Assembly: GCA_028290905.1 (NCBI GenBank)
Contig: JAQGIW010000004.1
Span: 1 to 36,336 of the forward strand
Direction of reading: 5' to 3'
Length of the DNA: 36,336 bases
From: Caulobacteraceae bacterium
GTDB lineage: Bacteria; Pseudomonadota; Alphaproteobacteria; Caulobacterales; Caulobacteraceae
Below are positions 7,965-15,081 of this stretch, in pieces (the first letter of the stretch is position 1; the number at the start of each line of letters is the position of its first letter). The notes under the pieces are model-generated. The model was not told the origin of the DNA. It did not search any database and worked only from the letters and a program-made list of their open reading frames with translations. Position numbers and translations under genes: made by a program.

Positions 7965-8978
7965 ATGCGCAAGATCAAGGCCGAGAACGTCTTTCCGGAA
8001 TTTGTTCCGGTGTCCGCCGCCGAACCCGAGGCCGGATACGCACCGGCTTCAGGGGTGCGGACCCGTCGACCGGCGCTCGAAGCCCTACGCGTATTCGAGG
8101 CGGCGGCGCGGCATGCAAGTTTCACCAAGGCGGCGGCGGAGCTCTGTGTCTCGCAAGCTGCGGTGAGCCAACGGATCCTGGCTTTGGAAGCCGATCTCGA
8201 CGTTCAGCTGTTCCGGCGCCTGACACGCAAGATCGAGCTCACCTCGGATGGCGAGCGTCTGGCCCGGGGTGTCCGCGAAGGGTTGGCGCGGATCGCTGGC
8301 GCCGTGAGCGATCTGGACCAGCGATCCGACGTTGGGCCGCTCGCAGTCAGCATGCTCCCCTCCTTTGCGTCCCGCTGGCTGGTGCGGCGGCTGCCGCGGT
8401 TCCAATATGCGCACCCGAACATCGAGGTGCTGGTGATGGCCGACGAGCACCCGGTCGATCTTCTGTCCGACGGCGCCGCCGACGTTGCGATCCGCTTCGG
8501 CCTTGGTCACTACCCCGGCCTCGCCACCTCGCCGCTGGCCCCCGACGGTGTCGGCCCAGTATGCACGCCGTTGCTGGTGGCTCGGTACGGGGTGATCGAG
8601 ACGATCGACGACATGCTCGATATGCCCTTGCTTCACGACTCGTCGGCCGACCGCGACGCCAGTGGCACGGGCTGGAAAAGCTGGCTCGCCCATGTCGGCG
8701 CGCCAAGCGACGATCCGCGGTTGATGATCGGACCTCGTTTTTCCCAGGCCCATCTCGCGATCGAGGGCGCTCTGCTCGGTCACGGTGTTACGCTGGCGCG
8801 CACAAGCCTGGCCGGCGACGATCTGGCGGCGGGGCGGCTGGTTCGCGTGCTTCCGCAGATCGCGCCGAGCAGATTCAAATATTTTCTCGTGTGCCGGCCC
8901 GAAGCCGCACGGCAAGGGAAGGTCATCAAATTTCGCGAATGGATGAAGGCCGAAATGAAGGCGACCAAACATCCCTGA
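7965..8978 (+). CDS. LysR-family transcriptional regulator, GcvA-like
   Basis: The product is 337 residues from the ATG at 7965; an ATG at 7917 is in frame and possible. The winged helix-turn-helix is seen in ALEALRVFEAAARHASFTKAAAELCVSQAAVSQRI and lies unusually far in, about 35 residues from the start, so a shorter start at a GTG near 8055 cannot be excluded. The C-terminal periplasmic-binding-like domain begins with GPLAVSMLPSFASRWLVRRL, and GAADVAIRFGLGHYPGL is typical of the GcvA subgroup (also AmpR, TrpI and dehalogenase or beta-lactamase regulators). The divergent flavin oxidoreductase gene is the obvious target. A GC hairpin with a GAAA loop at 9124-9139 may end the transcript. Confidence 0.9.
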   Translation: MRKIKAENVFPEFVPVSAAEPEAGYAPASGVRTRRPALEALRVFEAAARHASFTKAAAELCVSQAAVSQRILALEADLDVQLFRRLTRKIELTSDGERLARGVREGLARIAGAVSDLDQRSDVGPLAVSMLPSFASRWLVRRLPRFQYAHPNIEVLVMADEHPVDLLSDGAADVAIRFGLGHYPGLATSPLAPDGVGPVCTPLLVARYGVIETIDDMLDMPLLHDSSADRDASGTGWKSWLAHVGAPSDDPRLMIGPRFSQAHLAIEGALLGHGVTLARTSLAGDDLAAGRLVRVLPQIAPSRFKYFLVCRPEAARQGKVIKFREWMKAEMKATKHP

Positions 8979-9123
8979 CCGCGGCCGTTTGATCGGCTAA
9001 GGTATGTTCCAATCTCTGGCCAGGCGAGAACAGCAGTGTATTGATGGAAATACGGTAGCGGATAAAGCATTGAAGTCTGGCTCTCAGCCATTCGGCCGTC
9101 CGTTCCCATCCTGACGCCTCACG

Positions 9124-9139
9124 GCGCGCGAAAGCGCGC
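9124..9139 (+). terminator. GAAA-loop hairpin downstream of the LysR gene
   Basis: GCGCGC arms (9124-9129 and 9134-9139) close a GAAA tetraloop. It lies 145 bases past the LysR stop. No T-run follows, so it may be a Rho-region structure or an RNA stabiliser rather than a classical terminator. Confidence 0.35.
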
Positions 9140-9345
9140 AATCGCCCTGTGCTCCTTGCTGCGTGTGATCATACTGCTCGAGAGCGACGGGCATCTTATA
9201 TAAGGGCGCGTCGCTCAGGTCACCTCAAGAGAACTCAGGCGCTGCTCAAGGATCAGAGCCCGCGACGCCGATAGGCTCGCCACACGATGAACATCCAATC
9301 GAAAGGCGGATCCGCCCCTCCCCCCTCCCTAGGGCGTGTCCGTCT

Positions 9346-9413
9346 CCGATGCCTCCCATCGGCCGCCTTCGCGGCCGGCCCGTTTAGTCCCTCGGGCCGG
9401 CCGCCCCCTTTTT
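9346..9413 (+). terminator. Chain of three overlapping hairpins ending in an intrinsic terminator
   Basis: Three stems overlap in sequence. Hairpin 1: CCGATG/CATCGG, 9346-9351 with 9357-9362. Hairpin 2: CGGCCGC/GCGGCCG, 9360-9366 with 9371-9377. Hairpin 3: a 12-bp stem GCGGCCGGCCCG/CGGGCCGGCCGC, 9371-9382 with 9393-9404. The third is followed by four Cs and five Ts (9409-9413), a good plus-strand intrinsic terminator. Stems 1/2 and 2/3 cannot form together, as in attenuators. Confidence 0.55.
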
Positions 9414-9485
9414 CAGGGGACACGATCAAAAGTGAGAACGTGATGAACTCAAGCGCAGCGGACCGCCCGGCTCCGACAGTCGGAC

Positions 9486-9542
9486 GTGGGCTTCATCGGT
9501 CTGGGCCGCATGGGCTCGGCGAAGACGGACAAGCTGGCCGCG
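9486..9542 (+). pseudogene. Remnant of a 6-phosphogluconate/hydroxyisobutyrate dehydrogenase N-terminus
   Basis: From GTG 9486 the frame reads VGFIGLGRMGSA, the GxGxxG dinucleotide-binding start typical of decarboxylating 6-phosphogluconate dehydrogenases and other beta-hydroxyacid dehydrogenases. It then loses all family resemblance and stops at 9674. Only about 15-20 residues are recognisable. It is not a piece of the intact family member at 14170, whose matching segment differs (MIGLGAMGAP). It looks like debris left by a deletion. Confidence 0.45.
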
Positions 9543-9880
9543 CTCCGATCCCGCGCCGATTGCGCGCACGGAGGGCGGTGCCCCGGCGTCATGTTTCGCC
9601 GGTCAACTCGGCAAGCGCGGCTGTCAGTCGACAAGCTTCATAAGTCTGATATTCGCATACATAATATTAGGTAATCCGACGCATTATCGTGCCTAATGGC
9701 AGAATAATATGTTGGTTTCCAAGGGATATATCGGAATGTTTGAGAATTAGCCATCGTAGCCATTGATCTGTTGATCGGACCGACTATATCGGGCTGGTCA
9801 ATCGATCAGGGCCCCGCCACGGGTTGCCTTGGCGAGCCTGAAACCGGGCTCAGATTTCACCTAAAGGAGATTCCAGCGGC

Positions 9881-10207
9881 ATGAAACATGCTCGTATTCG
9901 TTTGTTTACCGTCGCCTTAGGCCCGGTGACGGCGTTTGCCGCCGCCGCGCACGCGACCGAAAACGCCGGCGTCAACTGGACCCGCTTCTACGTCGGCGTG
10001 AATCTCGGTTGGAGCGGGTCGACCAATCGGCAAAAGGTCGCGACGTCCGACCACCGCGGGTCGTTGGTCGATCCCAGCGGCCCAACTCAGGCCGTGATGT
10101 TTCCCAGTTCCTCGAAGGGCGGAGGCTCGGGCGTCGCCGGCGGCGTCTCTCGGCGGTACCTGGCAGGCGCTGAATCTACGGCACACTCAAGAGGATTTTC
10201 TTCATGA
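9881..10207 (+). pseudogene. Truncated outer-membrane beta-barrel protein
   Basis: The 108-residue frame has AAAGGAG upstream, a signal peptide (MKHARIRLFTVALGPVTAF, cleavage near AHA-TE) and then VNWTRFYVGVNLGW, the first strand of opacity/Omp25-type porin-fold proteins (W-x-x-FYVGxNxGW). It loses the pattern after GGGSGVAGG, where normal members continue with GxQAGYNW and more strands for about 200 residues. The end is low in hydrophobics and looks out of frame. Its TGA overlaps the catalase ATG at 10204 (ATGA), so even as a remnant its translation could feed ribosomes to the catalase gene. Whether the short protein is made and exported is unknown. Confidence 0.55.
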
Positions 10208-11718
10208 TACTCAGAACACCATTGACGGCCCTGGCTGTCCTCGCGATCTCCGCCACCGGCGCGATCGCACAATCGACGACGATGACGCGCGATACCGGCG
10301 CGCCCGCCGGCGACAATCAGAATTCCAAGACCGCCGGGCCGGACGGGCCGGTTCTGCTCGAGGACATGTATCTCATCGAGAAGCTGGCTCGCTTCGACCG
10401 AGAACGCATTCCCGAACGGGTGGTCCATGCGCGCGGCACCGGCGCCCAAGGCGTATTCGTCACCACCGGCGATCTTTCCAAATACACCAAGGCTTCGCTC
10501 TTCGCCGCCCCGGGCAAGCAGACGCCGGTCTTCGTGCGGTTTTCGACCGTCATGAACTTCAGGGGTTCCCCTGAGGCGGCGCGTGACCCGCGGGGTTTCG
10601 CTGTCAAATTCTACACCGACCAGGGAAACTGGGATATCGTCGGTATCAATGAGCCGATCTTCTTCATTAGAGACGCTATAAAGTTTCCCGATTTCGTGCA
10701 CGCCAACAAGCCGTCGCCCGTGACCAACGTCCAGGACCCGAACCGGGCGTTCGACTTCTTCTCGCATGTGCCGGAATCGACCTACATGCTCACCATGCTC
10801 TACACCGACTCCATCGGCATGCCGAAGAGCTACCGCACGATGGATGGCTTTGGCGTCCACGCCTTCAGGCTCGTGGACAGCAACGGCCAGGCAGTGTTCG
10901 CCAAGTTCCATTGGAAGGCGCAAGAGGGTGTCCACGGCATGACGGCTGAAGAGGTCAAAGTAGCCGACACAGCTTACGCCACCAGGGACCTCTACGACAA
11001 CATCCGCGCGGGTAACTTTCCGAAATGGGATCTCTACGTCCAGATCCTGACCTCGGCCGAAGTCTCGAAGCTCAGCTATGACGGATTCGACGATACCAAG
11101 ACATGGAACGGCGTTCCCGAGGTCAAGGTCGGCACCATGACGCTGAACAAGGTTCCGGACAATTTCTTCCAGACCACGGAACAATCGGCCTTCTGCCCGT
11201 GCGAGCTGGTGCCGGGTATCGAGCCGTCACCCGACAAGATGCTGCAGGGGCGTCTGTTCGCCTATGCCGACACGCAGCGCTACCGGGTTGGCCCGAACTA
11301 CATGGAGCTGCCCGTCAATCGACCCTTGGCCTCGGTCAGCAACAACAATATCGACGGCGCGATGCAATTCGAACCGCGGCAGGGCGACGTGAACTACGAG
11401 CCGACCTCGGCCCCGGGGCCCGTCGAGCAAAACGACTTCCGCTACAGCCAATATCCGGTCGGCGGCGCCACCGAACAGAAGAAGATCGACAAGGAAGACA
11501 ACTTCCGCGAGGCCGGCGAGTTCTACCGCGGTCTGAGCAAGCATGAGCAGGATGACCTGATCAAGAACCTTGCCGGGGATATCGGTCAGGTGACCGACGT
11601 CCGGACCAGGCAGACCATGGTGAGCTATTTCTATCGCGCTGACGCCGACTATGGCGCGCGCCTCGCCAAGCTGGTCCATGTCGACATATCGGCCGTGATG
11701 GGCCGCGCCGGCGGCTAA
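10204..11718 (+). CDS. Exported monofunctional heme catalase (KatB-like)
   Basis: The 504-residue protein has a 22-residue signal peptide ending AIA-Q, so it acts in the periplasm, breaking down hydrogen peroxide. The catalase core aligns without gaps to human numbering: His75 in ERVVHARG, Ser114 in RFSTV, and the proximal heme Tyr in GRLFAYADT. The distal-Asn segment, normally VGNN, reads VGINEP, so Ile replaces the catalytic Asn148. DAIKFPDFVH resembles the KatB clade. CPC stands in the loop before the PGI-x-x-SPDKMLQGR heme segment, which I do not expect in most catalases. A GAGG precedes the ATG by eight bases. The ankyrin gene downstream repeats the Pseudomonas katB-ankB order. Confidence 0.92.
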   Translation: MILRTPLTALAVLAISATGAIAQSTTMTRDTGAPAGDNQNSKTAGPDGPVLLEDMYLIEKLARFDRERIPERVVHARGTGAQGVFVTTGDLSKYTKASLFAAPGKQTPVFVRFSTVMNFRGSPEAARDPRGFAVKFYTDQGNWDIVGINEPIFFIRDAIKFPDFVHANKPSPVTNVQDPNRAFDFFSHVPESTYMLTMLYTDSIGMPKSYRTMDGFGVHAFRLVDSNGQAVFAKFHWKAQEGVHGMTAEEVKVADTAYATRDLYDNIRAGNFPKWDLYVQILTSAEVSKLSYDGFDDTKTWNGVPEVKVGTMTLNKVPDNFFQTTEQSAFCPCELVPGIEPSPDKMLQGRLFAYADTQRYRVGPNYMELPVNRPLASVSNNNIDGAMQFEPRQGDVNYEPTSAPGPVEQNDFRYSQYPVGGATEQKKIDKEDNFREAGEFYRGLSKHEQDDLIKNLAGDIGQVTDVRTRQTMVSYFYRADADYGARLAKLVHVDISAVMGRAGG

Positions 11719-11726
11719 GGTGTGTT

Positions 11727-11749
11727 GCGATCTGATAGAATCAGATCGC
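11727..11749 (+). terminator. Strong hairpin after the catalase gene
   Basis: GCGATCTGAT (11727-11736) pairs perfectly with ATCAGATCGC (11740-11749) over an AGA loop, starting nine bases after the catalase stop. The T-rich tract (TTCTTTGTTTT) begins about eight bases later, so termination may be partial, or the stem may protect the catalase message. Confidence 0.5.
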
Positions 11750-11771
11750 CGCTCCAGTTCTTTGTTTTGAC

Positions 11772-11820
11772 CCGCGTTTTGATCCGAAAACCGGTTCCCG
11801 CTTTTCGGAACACGCTCTAG
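11772..11820. repeat. Alphaproteobacterial REP-like palindromic repeat
   Basis: The unit has arms CCGAAAA (11784-11790) and TTTTCGG (11802-11808) around an ACCGGT core, followed by ACACGCTCTAG. Dispersed copies of this CCGAAAACCGGTTCCC-type sequence are, from memory, common between genes in Rhizobiales and Caulobacterales. Only one copy is in the window. Confidence 0.55.
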
Positions 11821-11886
11821 TTCGAGACCTTGGTTGCGGCGCCGGCGCAAGTCGGCGCCCAAAACCCGAAGATGGACCACCCAGCC

Positions 11887-12489
11887 ATGCCCCTGTTCAA
11901 AGCCCTCGGCGCCGTGGCGATCGCCTGCGCGTTGATCTCAGGCGCCGCGACCCGCGCCGCCGAATCCATTCCCAGCCACTACAAGGACCTCTACTTCGAC
12001 GCCGCGCGAGCCGGCCGCGCCGATCTGCTCGGAGGGATGATCAAGGACGGCTTCCCCGTCGATGAGCGCGACGGTCATGGCTATACCGCTCTGATCCTGG
12101 CCGCCTACGATGGTCACCTCGACACCGTGCAGTTTCTCCTCGCCAGGGGCGCGGATCCCTGCGCGGTCGACCAGAAGGGCGACAACGCGCTGATGGGCGT
12201 CGCCTTCAAGGGCGAGACCCTGATCGCCGAGGCGCTGGTGTCCCGCTGCGACGTCAACACGACCAATAGGTCTGGCCAGACGGCGGCGATGATGGCGGTG
12301 CTTTTCGGTCATCAGGACATCGTGCGGCTCCTCGCCGCCCATGGCGCCAAGCTCGGCATGCGAGACGCTTTGGGCAACTCAGCCGGCAGCCTGGCCCATC
12401 AACAGGGCAACGTGGAGATGGAGGCGCTGATCGCGCAGCTCGATCCACGCGATCAGACGCAAGCCGCTGCGATGGGAACGTCGAAATGA
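11887..12489 (+). CDS. Exported ankyrin-repeat protein (AnkB-like)
   Basis: From the ATG at 11887 the protein is 200 residues; in-frame ATGs at 11872 and earlier are also possible. It starts with a signal peptide (MPLFKALGAVAIACALISGAATRAA). Four ankyrin units follow: DLYFDAARAGRADLLGGMIKDG, DGHGYTALILAAYDGHLDTVQFLLARGAD, a diverged third (KGDNALMGVAFKGE) and SGQTAAMMAVLFGHQDIVRLLAAHGA. In Pseudomonas aeruginosa the periplasmic ankyrin protein AnkB is encoded after katB and is needed for full catalase activity and peroxide resistance, so this protein probably supports the catalase. A hairpin and a REP-like repeat separate the two genes by about 170 bases, so expression may be uncoupled. Confidence 0.85.
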   Translation: MPLFKALGAVAIACALISGAATRAAESIPSHYKDLYFDAARAGRADLLGGMIKDGFPVDERDGHGYTALILAAYDGHLDTVQFLLARGADPCAVDQKGDNALMGVAFKGETLIAEALVSRCDVNTTNRSGQTAAMMAVLFGHQDIVRLLAAHGAKLGMRDALGNSAGSLAHQQGNVEMEALIAQLDPRDQTQAAAMGTSK

Positions 12490-12847
12490 GCCGGGCGCCC
12501 GGGGCGGCGTGAGTCGGCGTTCAGTGGCTGAGACCGGGGCCGTCGCTCGTGACCCAGGCCGGGTCCGGACCGGACAGCGGACCACGTATCCGTCTGCAAG
12601 CATAGGTGGCCCGTCCAGGCGCCCTGGTTCCGCAGACGGCGGCCAGGGTGCGGCGGCGCGCAGGCGGGAACTTGACGGTAAAGTAAGAACGGCGCGTGGA
12701 AGGCCGCTGCGGCGGCGCGGACGGAGGAGGCCCGTAAGTCCGACGCCTGCGTCGCGTGACGACGCCGCCCGCGCTTGCGCCGCCTCTCGTGCGCGGTAAG
12801 CTCTGCTCGATCTCGGAGAACAACGGCGAACCCCTGAGGGACGGCGG
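12490..12847. other. Intergenic region upstream of the oxygenase operon
   Basis: No gene is supported in these 358 GC-rich bases. A palindrome CGGGCGCCCG lies at 12492-12501 just after the ankyrin stop. The promoter of the four-gene oxygenase operon must lie here; a TTGACG at about 12672 is a possible -35 but I see no matching -10. The 32-bp promoter element found before the acyl-CoA dehydrogenase and SDR genes is not present. Confidence 0.5.
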
Positions 12848-14173
12848 ATGTTGACCAGCGCGCAGAACGACATGCTGACCCGCACCGGGCCGGGGACGGC
12901 GATGGGCGCCTTGTTCCGACGCTTCTGGATGCCCGTGCTGCTCTCGCGCGAGCTGGCCGAGGCCGACGGACCGCCCGTGCGGGTGAGCGTGCTGGGGGAG
13001 GAGCTGGTCGCCTTCCGCGATAGCACCGGCTCTGCGGGCCTGGTGGAGGCGCGGTGTCCCCACCGCGGGGCCAACCTGTTCTTCGGACGCAACGAAGAGG
13101 GTGGGATCCGCTGCGCCTACCACGGCTGGAAGTTCGACGTGCGCGGCCGGTGCCTCGAGATCCCGACGATGGCCAGCGATGCGCCGACCTACGGGCCCCT
13201 GCGCGCGCGAGCCCAGATCGCCGCCTATCCGACGCGCGAGTGGGGGGACTTCATCTGGGCCTACCTCGGCCCGGTCGAGGCGATGCCGCCTCTGCCGGAC
13301 ATGGAGTTCGCCCTGGTGGGGGCCGCGCACCGCTATGTGTCCAAGAAGCTGCAGGAGTGCAACTGGGCGCAGTCGGCGGAAGGCGCGGTGGATACGGCGC
13401 ACTTCTCGTTTCTGCACGCGCCGATCGGCGCGGACGCGATCGCGAAGCTGCCGCCCGCCTACGCCGAGCAGGTCCGGTGGATGAAGGCCGATGGCGCGCC
13501 GCGCTATACGGTGGTCGAGCACGACGGCGGGCTCATCCTGGCCGGCGGGCGCCATGCCGACGAGGGCGAGACCTACTGGCGCATCGCCCAGTATCTGATG
13601 CCAAACCACAGTCTCGCGCCCGGCGGCGCGGCAGGCCAGACCTGTCACGGCCAGACCTGGGTTCCGATCGACGATACGAGCTGCTGGGTGTTCACCTACA
13701 GCTGGAACCCCGACCGACCCCTGGGCGAGGCCGAGCGCGCGGCCTTCGCCGGCGGCGGCGCCATCCACTCCGAAGTCGACGAGCACTACGCGCCGCTGCG
13801 CCGGCGGGCCAACGACTATCTGATCGATCGCGCCGCGCAGAAGCATGAGAACTTCACCGGCATCAAGGGCATCTCCGAACAGGACGCCGCCATTCAGGAC
13901 AGCCAGGGGCTCATCCACGACCGCACCCGCGAGATGCTGGGGCCGACCGACCTTGGCGTCTCACGGTTGCGCGTCCTGATGCTCGAGGCCGCCCGCGATC
14001 TGGCGGCCGGCAAGGCGCCGGAAGCCGCGATGAACCCGTCGGCCTACCGCGTCCGCTCGGGCTTGATTGTCGCGCCGAGCGCGCTGGCGTTCGATGAGGT
14101 GATGACGCGCCGCTTCGGCCACCCCAAGGGCCGGTTCGATCTGGCGCCCGAACACCAGGCCGCGGCGGAGTGA
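12848..14173 (+). CDS. Rieske non-heme iron oxygenase, alpha subunit (phthalate-dioxygenase-like)
   Basis: The 441-residue enzyme is a ring-hydroxylating or demethylating oxygenase. The Rieske cluster ligands are Cys70-x-His72 (RCPHRGA) and Cys89-x-x-His92 (CAYHGWKF). The mononuclear iron site follows as Asn172, Glu178, Asp182, His185 and His190 in ECNWAQSAEGAVDTAHFSFLH, where Asp182 bridges the subunits. Length and the early GALFRRFWMPV segment resemble the phthalate 4,5-dioxygenase/vanillate demethylase branch, which has only alpha subunits. GAGG lies nine bases before the ATG. No reductase or ferredoxin gene is in the operon, so electrons must come from a partner encoded elsewhere. It is the first gene of a four-gene operon; the substrate is unknown. 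Confidence 0.92.
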   Translation: MLTSAQNDMLTRTGPGTAMGALFRRFWMPVLLSRELAEADGPPVRVSVLGEELVAFRDSTGSAGLVEARCPHRGANLFFGRNEEGGIRCAYHGWKFDVRGRCLEIPTMASDAPTYGPLRARAQIAAYPTREWGDFIWAYLGPVEAMPPLPDMEFALVGAAHRYVSKKLQECNWAQSAEGAVDTAHFSFLHAPIGADAIAKLPPAYAEQVRWMKADGAPRYTVVEHDGGLILAGGRHADEGETYWRIAQYLMPNHSLAPGGAAGQTCHGQTWVPIDDTSCWVFTYSWNPDRPLGEAERAAFAGGGAIHSEVDEHYAPLRRRANDYLIDRAAQKHENFTGIKGISEQDAAIQDSQGLIHDRTREMLGPTDLGVSRLRVLMLEAARDLAAGKAPEAAMNPSAYRVRSGLIVAPSALAFDEVMTRRFGHPKGRFDLAPEHQAAAE

Positions 14174-15081
14174 CCGAAGCCGGGACAGTCCTCGGCATGA
14201 TCGGTCTGGGCGCCATGGGCGCGCCGATCGGCCGGCGGCTGATGGCGGCCGGCTACGTGCTGGCGGTCTTCGACGTCGAGCCCGCCGCCGAGCCGGCTTG
14301 GCGGGCCGAGGGCGCGCGGTTCGCCGCCTCGCCGGAGGAGGTGGCGGGCAGGGCCCGTATTGTGCTGCTCTCCCTGCCCGGGCCGGCGGAGGTCGAGGTG
14401 GTGGTGACAGGGCCGGGCGGGCTGCTGGCGGCGGCGCGGCCCGGCGACGTGATCGTCGATCTTTCCACCAACGCCTACGCCACCGTGCGGGCGATGAGCG
14501 AGGCGGCGGCCAGGGCGGGCGTCCATTTTGTCGACGCGCCGGTATCGGGCGGGGTGGCCGGGGCGGTGAAGGGCCGGCTGGCGGTGATGGCCGGCGGCGA
14601 TGCGGCGGTCATCGCCAGGATCGAGCCGATCCTGGGGGCCTTCGCGGCCCGCGTGTTCCATGCCGGGCCGGCGGGGATGGGGACGATGGCCAAGCTGGTC
14701 AACAACCAGATTTTCCTGACAGCGGCCACGGCGGTGCAGGAAGGATTCGTGCTGGCCGCCAAGGCCGGCTTCGACTCCGGCCAACTGCTGGAGATCCTCA
14801 AGGCCAGTTCGGCGGGCGGCTATGTGGGCATGGCGCCGCTGTTCCTGAACCGCGCCTTCGACGAGGTGATCTTCCGACTGGGGCTGGCGCACAAGGACCT
14901 GAGCCTGGCCCTGAAGTCCGCCGAGGATCTGGGCGTGCCCATGCCGCAGACGAAGGCCGCGCTCGCCACCTACCAGGACGCCATCGACCAGGGTCTGGGC
15001 GACAAGGTGTTCTACGCCACCCTGCAAGCCCTGGAGGCGAACGCGGGAACCCAGGTGGCCAAGCCCGGGCCGGCGCCGTGA
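14170..15081 (+). CDS. NAD(P)-dependent beta-hydroxyacid dehydrogenase (3-hydroxyisobutyrate dehydrogenase family)
   Basis: The 303-residue protein starts at GTG 14170, overlapping the oxygenase stop as GTGA. It has the nucleotide-binding GLGAMG (12-17), the substrate signature DAPVSGG (122-128) and the catalytic lysine Lys175 in GMGTMAKLVNN. The family oxidises 3-hydroxyisobutyrate, tartronate semialdehyde-type and related beta-hydroxy acids, and some members reduce aldehydes or imines. Within this operon it probably oxidises a hydroxy acid made by the oxygenase or the P450 (inference). Its own stop overlaps the P450 start. I see no missing key residue. Confidence 0.92.
   Translation: MTEAGTVLGMIGLGAMGAPIGRRLMAAGYVLAVFDVEPAAEPAWRAEGARFAASPEEVAGRARIVLLSLPGPAEVEVVVTGPGGLLAAARPGDVIVDLSTNAYATVRAMSEAAARAGVHFVDAPVSGGVAGAVKGRLAVMAGGDAAVIARIEPILGAFAARVFHAGPAGMGTMAKLVNNQIFLTAATAVQEGFVLAAKAGFDSGQLLEILKASSAGGYVGMAPLFLNRAFDEVIFRLGLAHKDLSLALKSAEDLGVPMPQTKAALATYQDAIDQGLGDKVFYATLQALEANAGTQVAKPGPAP

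Larger units (their letters stand above)
8979..9880. other. Long gene-poor region with hairpins and gene debris
   Basis: About 900 bases hold no intact gene. From left to right: a GAAA-loop hairpin (9124-9139), a 12-bp palindrome GGCGGATCCGCC (9305-9316), three overlapping hairpins ending in a T-run (9346-9413), a short dehydrogenase remnant (9486-9542), and an AT-rich stretch (about 9640-9800) unlike the GC-rich surroundings. The AT-rich part contains the inverted pair ATTAGG/CCTAAT (9666-9671 and 9692-9697) and repeated ATAATAT words. It lies upstream of the barrel-catalase pair and probably holds their promoter. I could not fix -35/-10 boxes or a convincing OxyR site. Confidence 0.6.

Noticed and set aside
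9287-9643. A 118-codon frame through the hairpin region
   Set aside because: It crosses a strong terminator-like structure, has Arg/Pro-rich composition and runs out of frame with the recognisable dehydrogenase remnant.
9640-9800. OxyR-type binding site or attachment site in the AT-rich stretch
   Set aside because: Inverted ATTAGG/CCTAAT and repeated ATAATAT words are present, but the spacing does not fit the OxyR ATAG-N7-CTAT pattern and no duplicated flank or integrase supports an attachment site.
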